DNA of 34,381 bases from a bacterium (lineage in GTDB: Bacteria; Chloroflexota; Limnocylindria; Limnocylindrales; Limnocylindraceae), in NCBI GenBank assembly GCA_009919365.1, contig RGBZ01000002.1, forward strand, positions 1 through 34,381, in the 5' to 3' direction. Positions 26,282 to 34,340 of this stretch are shown here, in pieces. A program made the translations under genes and the position numbers. A model generated the notes under the pieces. That model had not been told where the DNA came from. It saw only the letters and a list, made by a program, of their open reading frames with translations, and did no database searches. How positions within the stretch are numbered: position 1 is the stretch's first letter; each line of letters starts with the position of its first letter.

Positions 26282-26871
26282 CAGCAGAGCACCCCGCCCG
26301 CAGACTCAATCTCTTGAAGTGCCGCGGCGGTGTCGCCGTCGCGAAGCTCAACACCCGCGGTTGCGGCAACGGCCACCTCAACGGTGAACCCAGCGGTTAG
26401 TGCGTCGAGCGCGGTGGCCTTCACGCACCAATCGGTCGCGAGGCCACAGATCGTCACGAGCGTTACGCCTGCGCTGTGCAGGAGCGTCGCAAGTTCGGTG
26501 GAGCGGACCTCGCCGCTGATCGGATTGCGCAGCGAGAAGGCGCTGTAGCCATCCTCGCCGGCCACCCCTTTGCGAATCACCAGATCGCCTGGTCGCTGGG
26601 CCAAGACCGCCTCAGGGAGAAGCTCGGCCCCTGAGCTCCCCGCGACGCAGTGCACGGGCCAGACGCCGCCCTGGGGGGCGAAGTGCGCTGTGCTCTCGGG
26701 GTGCCAATCCTGGCTCCACACGACGAGCTCGCCGTGGGCTCGGGCACGCTCAACCAGGCGCAGCACGTGGGGGAGGGCGGCGGGGGCACCAGGGACGAAG
26801 AGGCTCCCCGAGGGGTCACCGAAGTCAACTTGCAGATCGACGATCAGGAGAGCACGTTGCGGTTTTGCCAT
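26281..26871 (-). CDS. pncA: Nicotinamidase (isochorismatase-like hydrolase)
   Basis: A 196-residue cysteine hydrolase that deamidates nicotinamide to nicotinate for NAD salvage. The catalytic triad is visible as D12 (LIVDLQVDF), K101 (LVIRKGV) and C149 (GLATDWCVKATALDA). Metal ligands D55 and H57 sit in WSQDWHPES, with a further histidine at H74. These match PncA more closely than general isochorismatases. The ATG at 26871 is preferred over the longer frame, whose first 28 residues are basic and unlike the family. It is divergent from aceE across 38 bp. Confidence 0.88.
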   Translation of the reverse strand: MAKPQRALLIVDLQVDFGDPSGSLFVPGAPAALPHVLRLVERARAHGELVVWSQDWHPESTAHFAPQGGVWPVHCVAGSSGAELLPEAVLAQRPGDLVIRKGVAGEDGYSAFSLRNPISGEVRSTELATLLHSAGVTLVTICGLATDWCVKATALDALTAGFTVEVAVAATAGVELRDGDTAAALQEIESAGGVLC

Positions 26872-26909
26872 ACCCGCATGGTCGCACGGGGCGCTACCCT
26901 TGTGCCATC

Positions 26910-29597
26910 GTGCAGACCTTCGACTTCCTTGAGCAGATCCCCGACGCCGACCCAACGGAGACGGCGCGCCTTATCGGTGAGATTGAGCGCTCGATCACCG
27001 CCCACGGCCCTGAGCGTGCAAAGCTCCTGCTGATGCGCCTTCTGGCGCGCGCGCGCGACCTTGGCGTCAATCTCCCTACCCTGGCGACCACGCCGTACAT
27101 CAACACGATCAAGACGAGCGACGAGCCGACCTTCCCCGGTGACGAGGCGATGGAGACCCGTATCCGCCACATCATTCGCTGGAACGCCGCAGCGATGGTG
27201 CTGCGCGCCAACAAGACGCATGCCGGTATCGGAGGGCACCTTGCCACGTACGCCAGCGCGGCAAGCCTCTACGAGGTTGGTTTCAATCACTTCTTCCAGG
27301 GGAAGCAAAACGGAGCCGGCGATCAGATCTTTTTCCAGGGCCATGCCGCACCCGGCATCTATGCGCGCGCCTACCTTGAGGGCCGCATCAGCGCGCCGCA
27401 GCTCGACCGTTTTCGCCAGGAGACGGCGGGACACGGCGGTCTACCGTCGTATCCGCACGCGCGCCTGTTGCCAGACTTCTGGGAGTTCCCAACCGTCTCC
27501 ATGGGCCTCGGCGGCATTGGTTCGATCTATCAGGCGCGCTACAACCGCTACCTCCACAACCGCGGACTCACTGACACGTCGGGTAGCCGCGTCTGGGCCT
27601 TCCTGGGTGATGGCGAAATGGATGAGCCCGAGTCCGCTGGCGCGCTGACCCTCGCTGCGCGCGAAGGGCTCGACAACCTGACCTGGGTGGTGAACTGCAA
27701 CCTGCAGCGACTTGACGGCCCAGTGCGCGGCAACGGCAAGATCATCCAGGAGCTGGAAGGCCTCTTCCGCGGCGCCGGCTGGAATGTGATCAAGGTGATC
27801 TGGAGTCGCGAGTGGGACGAGCTCTTGGCGAATGATGCTGGTGGGCACCTCGTTCGCAAGATGGACGCAACCGTCGATGGTGAGTTCCAGAAGTACATCG
27901 TTGCAGGTGGCGGCTACATTCGTGAGCACTTCTTCGGGCCAGAGCCAGAGCTCGGAGCGCTGGTGAAGCATCTCTCGGACGACGACCTTCTCCATCTGCG
28001 CCGTGGCGGTCATGACTACCGCAAGATCCACGCCGCCTACGCCTCTGCGGTCGCGCATAAGGGTGCGCCCACGGTGATCCTGGCGAAGACTGTGAAGGGC
28101 TACTCACTCGGGCCATCAGTAGAGGCGACGAACGTGACGCACCAAGCGAAGAAGCTCTCCGAGGCGGAGCTCTTCGCCTTCCGCGATCGACTCGGGCTGC
28201 CGATCCCTGACGAGAAGATCCCGGAGGCGCCGTACTACCACCCTGGCCCAAATAGCCCAGAGGTCAAGTACATCAACGAGCGCCGCGCAGCACTTGGCGG
28301 GCCGCTGCCAAGCCGCGTGGTTCATCCGATTACGTGGAGTGCGCCGGAGGCGGCCGTCGATGCTGAATTCTCTGCGGGAAGCAGCGTGCCCGTGAGCACC
28401 ACCATGGCGTTCGCCAAGCTGCTGCGCAACCTCTTGCGCGATCCAAACATTGGCCAGCAGATTGTGCCGATCGTTCCAGACGAGGCGCGCACATTCGGCA
28501 TGGATCCACTGTTCAAGCAGAGCGGCATCTACGCGCCGTTCGGTCAGCGCTATGAGCCGGTCGATTCTGAGCTGCTATTGAGCTATCGCGAGTCGCAGAG
28601 TGGCCAGCTCCTTGAAGAGGGGATCACCGAGGCGGGCTCCATGGCCTCTTTCCAGGCGGCCGCGACTGCGTATGCAACGCACGGCGTGCCAACGATTCCG
28701 TTCTACGTCTTCTACTCCATGTTTGGATTCCAACGTGTGGGCGATCAGATCTGGCAGGTGGGCGATGCACGCGGTCGCGGTTTCCTAATCGGCGCAACCG
28801 CCGGGCGTACAACACTCGCTGGCGAGGGGCTGCAGCATGACGATGGCCACTCACTGTTGATCGCGCATCTCCATCCACATGTGGCGGCGTACGATCCGTC
28901 GTTCGCCTATGAGATGGCGGAGCTCATTCGTCGCGGAATGGACCGCATGCATGGTGGCCGCGAAGACATCCTCTACTACCTCACGATCTACAACGAAAAC
29001 CAGGCGCAACCGGCGCGACCGCAGGGGGCGCATGTCGATGAGGGGATTCATCGTGGCCTCTATCGCTTCGCTGAGGTGGATGCCGACGGAACTGGGCCAA
29101 TCGTTCGCCTCTTCGGCTCGGGCGCGATCATGGGCGAGGTGCTTGCCGCGCGCGACCTGCTGCGCGAACGCTTCGGTGTCCGTGCTGAGATTTGGTCGGC
29201 AACTTCGTACTCAGAGCTTCGTCGCGAGGCCCTCGTCGTTGAGCGCTGGAATCGGCGTCACCCGGAAAGCGCGCCACGAACGTCGTGGCTGCAAGATCAG
29301 CTCGGCGGTGGCGGCGCGCCGATCGTGGCCGCGAGCGACTGGGTCACGGCGCTCCCAGACCTTCTCGCCCCGTGGATTGATGTGCCATATCTGGTGCTCG
29401 GCACCGACGGTTTCGGCCTGAGCGACACGCGCGAGGCACTTCGCGAGTTCTTCTCGGTGGACGCCAAGCACATCACCGCCGCCGCAATGGTGGCGCTGAC
29501 GCGCGGTGGGGAGCGCACGCCGGCCGAGGCGGCTGCGGCGATCAAGGAGCTGGGCATCGACCCTGATCGCCTCCCGGTCTTCGTTCTCGACCGCTAG
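26910..29597 (+). CDS. aceE: Pyruvate dehydrogenase E1, homodimeric type
   Basis: An 895-residue TPP-dependent E1 of the single-chain (homodimeric) form, which decarboxylates pyruvate and acetylates the lipoyl group of E2. Visible marks are an N-terminal region that starts with TPYINTI, the histidine/Asn-rich NKTHAGIGGHLATYASAASLYEVGF, the TPP motif from GDGEMDEPESAGAL to NCNLQRLDGPVRGN, and the transketolase-like C-terminal part. The start is GTG at 26910 (VQTFDFLEQIPDADP). TACCCT lies 9 bases before it. Upstream in-frame codons (MPYPHGRTGRYPCAI) are probably not translated. No E2 or E3 gene is nearby. It faces away from pncA. Confidence 0.93.
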   Translation: MQTFDFLEQIPDADPTETARLIGEIERSITAHGPERAKLLLMRLLARARDLGVNLPTLATTPYINTIKTSDEPTFPGDEAMETRIRHIIRWNAAAMVLRANKTHAGIGGHLATYASAASLYEVGFNHFFQGKQNGAGDQIFFQGHAAPGIYARAYLEGRISAPQLDRFRQETAGHGGLPSYPHARLLPDFWEFPTVSMGLGGIGSIYQARYNRYLHNRGLTDTSGSRVWAFLGDGEMDEPESAGALTLAAREGLDNLTWVVNCNLQRLDGPVRGNGKIIQELEGLFRGAGWNVIKVIWSREWDELLANDAGGHLVRKMDATVDGEFQKYIVAGGGYIREHFFGPEPELGALVKHLSDDDLLHLRRGGHDYRKIHAAYASAVAHKGAPTVILAKTVKGYSLGPSVEATNVTHQAKKLSEAELFAFRDRLGLPIPDEKIPEAPYYHPGPNSPEVKYINERRAALGGPLPSRVVHPITWSAPEAAVDAEFSAGSSVPVSTTMAFAKLLRNLLRDPNIGQQIVPIVPDEARTFGMDPLFKQSGIYAPFGQRYEPVDSELLLSYRESQSGQLLEEGITEAGSMASFQAAATAYATHGVPTIPFYVFYSMFGFQRVGDQIWQVGDARGRGFLIGATAGRTTLAGEGLQHDDGHSLLIAHLHPHVAAYDPSFAYEMAELIRRGMDRMHGGREDILYYLTIYNENQAQPARPQGAHVDEGIHRGLYRFAEVDADGTGPIVRLFGSGAIMGEVLAARDLLRERFGVRAEIWSATSYSELRREALVVERWNRRHPESAPRTSWLQDQLGGGGAPIVAASDWVTALPDLLAPWIDVPYLVLGTDGFGLSDTREALREFFSVDAKHITAAAMVALTRGGERTPAEAAAAIKELGIDPDRLPVFVLDR

Positions 29598-29608
29598 GCA
29601 CACAAAAA

Positions 29609-29625
29609 AGACAAGGTCGCTTGTC
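29609..29625. repeat. Short hairpin with A-run after aceE
   Basis: GACAAG (29610-29615) and CTTGTC (29620-29625) are exact inverted repeats around GTCG, with a run of six A just upstream. On the minus strand this reads as a 6-bp stem followed by six T, the layout of an intrinsic terminator for leftward transcription. On the plus strand no T-run follows, so it is not a classical terminator for aceE. Confidence 0.35.
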
Positions 29626-29655
29626 GCATTAGACAGGTGCGGTTGACACTTCCCA

Positions 29656-29679
29656 ACGAGAGATGGCACCATTTCTCGT
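29656..29679. promoter_or_regulatory. Palindromic candidate operator upstream of FTR1 permease
   Basis: The arms ACGAGAGATGG (29656-29666) and CCATTTCTCGT (29669-29679) are reverse complements at 10 of 11 positions around a central CA. The one exception, G62/T73, would be a wobble pair in RNA. A TTGACA box at 29643-29648 is 7 bp upstream, so the palindrome sits in the expected promoter spacer, the normal place for a repressor operator. It does not resemble the DtxR/IdeR consensus (TTAGGTTAG half-sites) or a Fur box. The whole gap 29598-29711 is 114 bp. Confidence 0.5.
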
Positions 29680-29699
29680 AACGGCTGCAGTATCTGCGA

Positions 29700-29706
29700 G
29701 GGAGGG
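29700..29706 (+). promoter_or_regulatory. Ribosome binding site of the FTR1 permease
   Basis: GGGAGGG lies five bases (TTCAC) before the ATG at 29712. It shows that this transcript has a real 5' leader, unlike the leaderless-type genes in the window. Confidence 0.6.
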
Positions 29707-29711
29707 TTCAC

Positions 29712-30569
29712 ATGGAGAGCGCCATCGCCTGGGGTTTCGGAGGGCTTCTCACCGGACTTCGTGAAGGGGTCGAGGCCGCACTCATCGTTGGCATCATTGC
29801 GAGCTACCTCGTAAAGATCGGTCGCGCCGACCGACTTGCCAGCGTCTGGTTTGGCGTCACCGCCGCCATCGTCACCTCCGCCGCAGTGGGGGTCTTCGCA
29901 TTTGTCGCGCTCGGGAGCCTCCAAGGAACCGCCGAGCAGATTTTCGCCGGCGTAACCTCCCTTCTAGCGGTCGTCATCCTTACGTACATGCTCTTCTGGA
30001 TGCGCAAGCAGGCGATCACCCTCGGCGCTGATCTTCGCAAGGGCGTCGATCGCGCCGTTGCATCAGCCTCGGTACTTGGACTTGTACTCCTTGCCTTCAC
30101 CGCCGTGATTCGCGAGGGAATTGAGACAGCACTATTCCTGCTCGGCCAGTCGACAGCTGCGGCGGGGGAGGGGCTCTCTGTCGTGCTCGGTGCAGTGCTC
30201 GGACTACTGATCGCCGCTGGCATCGGTGTGCTGATCTTCCGACTCGGCATGCGACTGAACTTGAGCGCCTTCTTCAATGTGACGGGCGCCGCTCTCGTGG
30301 TGATTGCTTCCGGCCTTCTCTCGTACGGCGTCCATGAGTTCATTGAGGTTGGCCTTCTGCCAGCCCTGATCAATCCGGTCTACGACATCTCCGCTCTCTT
30401 GCCGCACAAAGAGGGGATCGGACAGTTCTTGCGCGCCATCGTTGGCTACAGCTCAACGCCGGAGCTCACAACGCTGCTCGCGCAAGGGGCATACCTGCTC
30501 TTCGGACTCTTCTTCTACGTACGCCCGGTGCGGCGAGCAGCATCAGCCCGCGCCGCCGCCAGCGCCTAA
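29712..30569 (+). CDS. FTR1-family high-affinity iron permease
   Basis: A 285-residue membrane protein with about seven hydrophobic helices. It contains the two REGxE iron-binding motifs of FTR1/EfeU permeases: REGVE at residues 17-21 and REGIE at about 137-141 in AVIREGIETALFLLGQS. FTR1 permeases carry ferric iron, usually with a ferroxidase (EfeO/EfeB or Fet3). No partner of that kind is adjacent here, so the iron source is unclear. It begins 12 bases downstream of a strong ribosome site and sits next to a palindromic candidate operator. The next gene, an ABC ATPase, starts 36 bp after it, and co-transcription is possible but unproven. Confidence 0.9.
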   Translation: MESAIAWGFGGLLTGLREGVEAALIVGIIASYLVKIGRADRLASVWFGVTAAIVTSAAVGVFAFVALGSLQGTAEQIFAGVTSLLAVVILTYMLFWMRKQAITLGADLRKGVDRAVASASVLGLVLLAFTAVIREGIETALFLLGQSTAAAGEGLSVVLGAVLGLLIAAGIGVLIFRLGMRLNLSAFFNVTGAALVVIASGLLSYGVHEFIEVGLLPALINPVYDISALLPHKEGIGQFLRAIVGYSSTPELTTLLAQGAYLLFGLFFYVRPVRRAASARAAASA

Positions 30570-30605
30570 TTGGCGCGCGCAGGCATTGCGCGCAATGATG
30601 TGCTG

Positions 30606-31355
30606 ATGCCGATACTGCAGGTTGAGGGGCTCTCGCACTCGTACGGTGCACGCCACGTTCTCCAGGACCTCACGTTGGAAATTGCTGCTGGCGAGTCGGT
30701 GGCACTTCTCGGTCCCAACGGATCAGGGAAGTCGACGCTTCTGCGCCTTGTGGCCGGACTCCTCATGCCAACGGCTGGGCAGATCGCGCTCGTTGGGAGT
30801 GCGGCCGCCCCCGGTCGCCCTGAGGTCGGAATTGTCTTCCAGGAGTCACGACTCCTTCCCTGGCGCACCGTGTTGCGTAACGTCACGCTCCCATTAGAGC
30901 TGAGCGGCGAGTCGCTGGCGACTGCTCGGGCGACCGCTGAGGCGGCGCTCACGCGCGTTGGCGCGGGCGGGTTGCTCAATCGCAATCCGGCTGAGCTCTC
31001 GGGCGGCGAGCGTGGGCGCGTGGCGTTGGCACGCGCACTGGTGCGAAGGCCGTCACTCCTGCTGCTCGACGAACCGTTCGCCGCGCTCGATGCCATCACG
31101 CGCGCCCGCCTTGACGACGAACTCCCTGAGTTGGTCGCCGGCGCATCAACGCTACTCGTAACGCACGACGTTGCGGAGGCAATCCTCGTCGCTGACCGGG
31201 TGTTGATGCTCGGCGCTAATGGGGCGATTGCGCTTGAGGTTCCGGGGCTACGCAGCCTGCCGCCGGTAGAGCGCCGCGCAGCCCTCCTCTCGCCTGACGG
31301 CGCTGCACGACAGTCGCGCCTCTACGCCGCTCTCAATTCGGTGACACATGCGTAG
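30606..31355 (+). CDS. ABC transporter ATPase (nitrate/sulfonate/taurine or pyrimidine-precursor type)
   Basis: A 249-residue ABC ATPase with Walker A GPNGSGKST (36-44), Q-loop VFQESRLLPWRT, signature LSGGERGRVALARALV, Walker B LLLLDEPFAALD, and H-loop LVTHDVAEA. It is of the TauB/SsuB/ThiZ group, which pairs with the downstream permease and NMT1-type binding protein. The ATG at 30606 (MPILQVEGL) is chosen because homology starts there; upstream TTG at 30570 is directly after the FTR1 stop. AATGAT lies 6 bases before the ATG, a weak leaderless-type match. The stop overlaps the permease start by 8 bp. Confidence 0.87.
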   Translation: MPILQVEGLSHSYGARHVLQDLTLEIAAGESVALLGPNGSGKSTLLRLVAGLLMPTAGQIALVGSAAAPGRPEVGIVFQESRLLPWRTVLRNVTLPLELSGESLATARATAEAALTRVGAGGLLNRNPAELSGGERGRVALARALVRRPSLLLLDEPFAALDAITRARLDDELPELVAGASTLLVTHDVAEAILVADRVLMLGANGAIALEVPGLRSLPPVERRAALLSPDGAARQSRLYAALNSVTHA

Positions 31356-31965
31356 GCTGAGCCAGCTGACCCCGCTCGCGGTCGCAGCCCTCCTGCTGGC
31401 GGTCTGGGAGTTTGGCGTCCGCGCAGCAGCAGTGCCGCAATTCATCCTCCCTGCACCGTCGGTGATCGCGGTGCGGTTCGCCGAGGCGTGGGCTGACGGC
31501 ACGATGCTTCGCCATCTCGTGCCGACGGTGACCGAGGTAACGGTTGGCGGTCTGCTCGGCGGCGCACTCGGGCTCATCATCGGTGTCACCCTCGGCCTCT
31601 CCGGCTCGGCGCGACGTGTGGTGAGCCCCTACCTCGTCGCAGCACAGTCAACGCCGATCCTTGCGCTCGGCCCTGTTCTGGTGCTCTGGCTCGGGCCAGG
31701 GCTCGCAGCAAAGATTGCCGTTTGCGCGCTGATCACCCTCTTTCCAGTTGCAATCTCCACGCTCGTCGCCGTGCGCGACGTAGACCCCGGAACACTTGAG
31801 CTGATGCGCTCTCTTGGAGCAACGCGCTGGCAGAGCCTTCGGTACGCGCGACTCCCGGCGGCACGCAGCGGCATCCTTGCTGGGGCGCGTGTTGCAGCAA
31901 CGTTGGCTGTAGTTGGCGCGATCGTGGGCGAGTGGCTCGATCGCCTAATGCGATCCAGCATGTAG
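31348..31965 (+). CDS. ABC transporter permease, C-terminally truncated
   Basis: A 205-residue binding-protein-dependent permease of the TauC/SsuC type. It has the expected N-terminal helix, PQFILPAPSVIAVRF, the TM core, and the EAA-like loop DPGTLELMRSLGATRWQSLRYARLPAARSGILAGARVAATLAVVGAIVGEW (split for length: EAA region, then the post-loop helix). Typical permeases of this family are about 250-260 residues and continue after GEW with a Gly-rich GLG loop and one or two more helices. Here the frame ends WLDRLMRSSM within 10 codons. About 45-50 residues are missing, consistent with an internal deletion near 31935. It may be non-functional or an assembly artefact. Confidence 0.75.
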   Translation: MRRLSQLTPLAVAALLLAVWEFGVRAAAVPQFILPAPSVIAVRFAEAWADGTMLRHLVPTVTEVTVGGLLGGALGLIIGVTLGLSGSARRVVSPYLVAAQSTPILALGPVLVLWLGPGLAAKIAVCALITLFPVAISTLVAVRDVDPGTLELMRSLGATRWQSLRYARLPAARSGILAGARVAATLAVVGAIVGEWLDRLMRSSM

Positions 31966-31976
31966 GGGGGATAGCC

Positions 31977-32999
31977 ATGAAGAAGACGTTGGTCGTATTG
32001 CTCGGGTCGTTGGCGCTCGTTGCCGCTGGATGCACATCGAGTGCTTCGCCAACGCCGTCATCATCGGCTTCAGTGGCACCGGTGAAGCTCACCGTAGGCC
32101 TCGGCTATATTCCCGGCGTTCAGTTCGCCCCCTTCTACTTGGCGCAGCAGAGCGGCGCATATGCTGCCGCAGGCCTCGAGGTGACCCTACAGAATCAGAT
32201 TGACCCCGACCTCATCAGCCTCGTCGGCAGTGGCGGACTTGATCTAGCCCTAGCCGACGGCACCAGCATGATCCCCGCCGTTTCGAAGGGAATTCCGGTG
32301 CGCTATTTGGCAACGATTTACGGTGTGCTGCCAAACGTTGTGATCGCGCGAACCGACGCAGGGATCATGAGCCCGGCTGATCTCAAGGGGAAGCGCGTTG
32401 GTACGCCAGGCCAATACGGTTCGGGCTACCTAACACTGCTCGGTATTCTCGACGAGGCGTCGCTCAGCATTGGCGATGTCTCGCTTGATCTCTACCCAGA
32501 TTTTGGTCAGACCCAGGCGCTAATCAGCGGCACCGCCGATGCAACCACTGGCTACGCCAACAACGACCTCGTGCAGGCGCAGGCGGCAGGGGTTGAGGTT
32601 GAGGTCTTCTACGCATCGGCTGCGGCGCCATTTGCAGGGCCTGGTCTCATCTCATCGCCAACAACGATTGAAAGTAAGCGCGACGCGATCCGCGCCTTTA
32701 TTGCCGCAACGCTTGAGGCGATGCGACAGATTGCGGCAAACCCGGAGCTCGGCGTTGATGCAGCGGCGAAGGTCGTCCCGGAGGTTACTGCGACACCTGC
32801 GGCCCGCGCTAACTCACTCGCCGTCATGCAGGCTACGGTCGGTGTCTGGGCTGGCCCACTGCAGCAGTCCGCCGGCTACGGAGCGATTAGCGTAGAGGGT
32901 TGGGAGACGTCGATCAGCTTCATGCGCTCGATTCCTGGACAGCAGGTTCTTGAAGGGCTGAAGGCTAGCGATATCGTCGACGAGTCTCTACTACCGTAA
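31977..32999 (+). CDS. ABC transporter substrate-binding lipoprotein (NMT1/SsuA-like)
   Basis: A 340-residue binding protein. The signal peptide ends in the lipobox LVAAGC with lipidated C19, followed by a Ser/Ala/Pro-rich tether. The mature part resembles NMT1/THI5-like or TauA/SsuA proteins: LGYIPGVQFAPFYLAQQSGAYAAAGLEVTL, then DLALADGTSMIPAVSKGIPVRYLATI and LKGKRVGTPGQYGSGYLTLLGIL. Such proteins bind sulfonates, thiamine precursors, riboflavin or similar. No riboswitch or pathway gene is nearby to fix the ligand. The ATG at 31977 is preferred over the longer frame because it begins the signal peptide MKKTLVVLL. The ribosome site is GGGGGGA. Confidence 0.86.
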   Translation: MKKTLVVLLGSLALVAAGCTSSASPTPSSSASVAPVKLTVGLGYIPGVQFAPFYLAQQSGAYAAAGLEVTLQNQIDPDLISLVGSGGLDLALADGTSMIPAVSKGIPVRYLATIYGVLPNVVIARTDAGIMSPADLKGKRVGTPGQYGSGYLTLLGILDEASLSIGDVSLDLYPDFGQTQALISGTADATTGYANNDLVQAQAAGVEVEVFYASAAAPFAGPGLISSPTTIESKRDAIRAFIAATLEAMRQIAANPELGVDAAAKVVPEVTATPAARANSLAVMQATVGVWAGPLQQSAGYGAISVEGWETSISFMRSIPGQQVLEGLKASDIVDESLLP

Positions 33000-33010
33000 C
33001 GTGATCGCCA

Positions 33011-33781
33011 CTAGACGAGCGGCCACGGGAGTGGCGGCCAGTCGGGGCTCGGTTCTGGGAAGCAGCCGGTCGCTGCGAGATCGCTAAGGCGAGCCGCCAG
33101 CGCGTCAATCTCCTCTCCGTCGAGGATTGGCGAGAGCTGCGCGCGCAACGCTCCGTTAGCAGTGAGCCCCTGCATACCGCCGGCGATGATGCTCTCCTCC
33201 TCTGCGGTGAACGCCTTGCTGCGCCACGCCCAGAGGACGGTGCGCAGCTTCGGTTCAACGGCGAAGGTGACCCCGTGATCCACACCGAGGATGCGTCCGT
33301 CAGGAAGCGGGAGGATGTGCCCACCCTTTCGGTCGCCGTTGTTTACGATCGCGTCGAATAGTGCGAGGCGGCGCAACCCTTCATCTGAAGCATTGACGAG
33401 ATCAATCGCACGTTGCACGCCAGCGTGGTCGATCCACAGTTGCACCGCACCTTCGCCCGCGGGGCCATCGCGCAGGATAGTTGGGGGAACCACGCCAAGG
33501 CCTAGTGCCTCGCTCGCGAGATATGCGGCAGCTTCGCGCGCCGCGAGGCTCCCCTCGGGGAAGTCCCAGAGCGGCTGCTCACCGCGGATCGGCTTGTAAA
33601 TGACCTGTAGTCCCCCTTCTATCTCACAGAGGAAACTCGCGTTACTCGCCTCGGCGATGCGCCCGATTGGTGTGAGCTCGGGGGAGAGGCGCATCAGGCG
33701 GATCGCCTCATCAATAGCAACAAGACCGGATGCGGTGGGGAGCGCTCCGCGCCAGTTAGGTTTCGACGCTGTGTCGGTCAC
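33011..33781 (-). CDS. SCO1664-family protein, kinase-like fold, unknown function
   Basis: A 256-residue protein of the SCO1664 family. Residues look like a degenerate PI3/4-kinase or protein-kinase-like catalytic core: a lysine on the nucleotide strand (K63 in VIYKPIRGEQPLWDFP), a helix-C-like glutamate (E83 in LAAREAAAY), a catalytic-loop-like N147-N148-G149-D150 followed by RKGGH, and a DFG-like GVDHGVTF (166-173). These are inferences from pattern, not biochemistry. The GTG at 33781 begins one base after the DUF3090 stop; the sequence around it (GAGGTG) could serve as its ribosome site. In actinobacteria this gene is commonly next to DUF3090 and a phosphomutase-like histidine phosphatase gene, as appears here. 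Confidence 0.8.
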   Translation of the reverse strand: MTDTASKPNWRGALPTASGLVAIDEAIRLMRLSPELTPIGRIAEASNASFLCEIEGGLQVIYKPIRGEQPLWDFPEGSLAAREAAAYLASEALGLGVVPPTILRDGPAGEGAVQLWIDHAGVQRAIDLVNASDEGLRRLALFDAIVNNGDRKGGHILPLPDGRILGVDHGVTFAVEPKLRTVLWAWRSKAFTAEEESIIAGGMQGLTANGALRAQLSPILDGEEIDALAARLSDLAATGCFPEPSPDWPPLPWPLV

Positions 33782-33782
33782 C

Positions 33783-34340
33783 TCAGTTGAGGAGGGCGGC
33801 CTTGCGTGCGCAGCGATGTCCGCGTGGATCGAGCGGCACGCCGCAATTGGGGCAGATCGGTCGGCCCGCAGCGGCGAGCTGCAGGGCGTTCTCGGCGAAC
33901 TCTAACGCGGAGGCGATGCTGAGCGAGACGCGCAGCACATCAGGCCCCTCCGGAGCGTCGTTGATGGGTGGCGGGGCAGCGGCATCCTCAACGCTCATAT
34001 CGTCGCGGAACTCGAGGATGAGGCGGGTGAGCAGCGGATCCCAGGCGAGGGCAATGGTGCCGACGCGGAACTCTGCGGTGAATGGCTCAGCGAGTGACGG
34101 CAGTTTGCGCGGGAGGGGGAGTGGGGCGCTGGGGAGTTGCACGCTGCCACCCTCGTTGAGGTCTTTCAACATCTCAACGATTCGACGGGCGAGCACCGCA
34201 ATCTGACTCTTCTCGACGACCACCGTTGCGGCGATGCCGCCGCCGATGGCTTGGAGGTGAAAGACGCGTTGACCTGGCTCGCCAACAGCGCCAGTGATGA
34301 ACTGATCTGGTGGATCGAAGCGGATGATCCGCCGTGCCAT
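33783..34340 (-). CDS. DUF3090 family protein with C-terminal zinc ribbon
   Basis: A 185-residue DUF3090 protein, beginning MARRIIRFDPPDQFITGAVGEPG, followed by RVFHLQAIGGG and a conserved ATVVVEKSQIAVLARRIVEML segment. The C-terminus has a zinc-ribbon-like motif with C163, C166, H175 and C177 (CPNCGVPLDPRGHRC). Function is unknown. It is translationally coupled to the upstream gene by TGATG at 34338-34342 and one base from the SCO1664 gene, so it is the middle of a three-gene operon. Confidence 0.85.
   Translation of the reverse strand: MARRIIRFDPPDQFITGAVGEPGQRVFHLQAIGGGIAATVVVEKSQIAVLARRIVEMLKDLNEGGSVQLPSAPLPLPRKLPSLAEPFTAEFRVGTIALAWDPLLTRLILEFRDDMSVEDAAAPPPINDAPEGPDVLRVSLSIASALEFAENALQLAAAGRPICPNCGVPLDPRGHRCARKAALLN

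Noticed and set aside
29609..29625. Intrinsic terminator for aceE
   Set aside because: The hairpin has its A-run before it and no T-run after it on the plus strand. The layout fits a leftward terminator, but no leftward gene lies to its right.
29656..29679. DtxR/IdeR or Fur box at the FTR1 promoter
   Set aside because: Half-sites do not resemble TTAGGTTAG or GATAATGATAATC; only the palindromic nature is supported.
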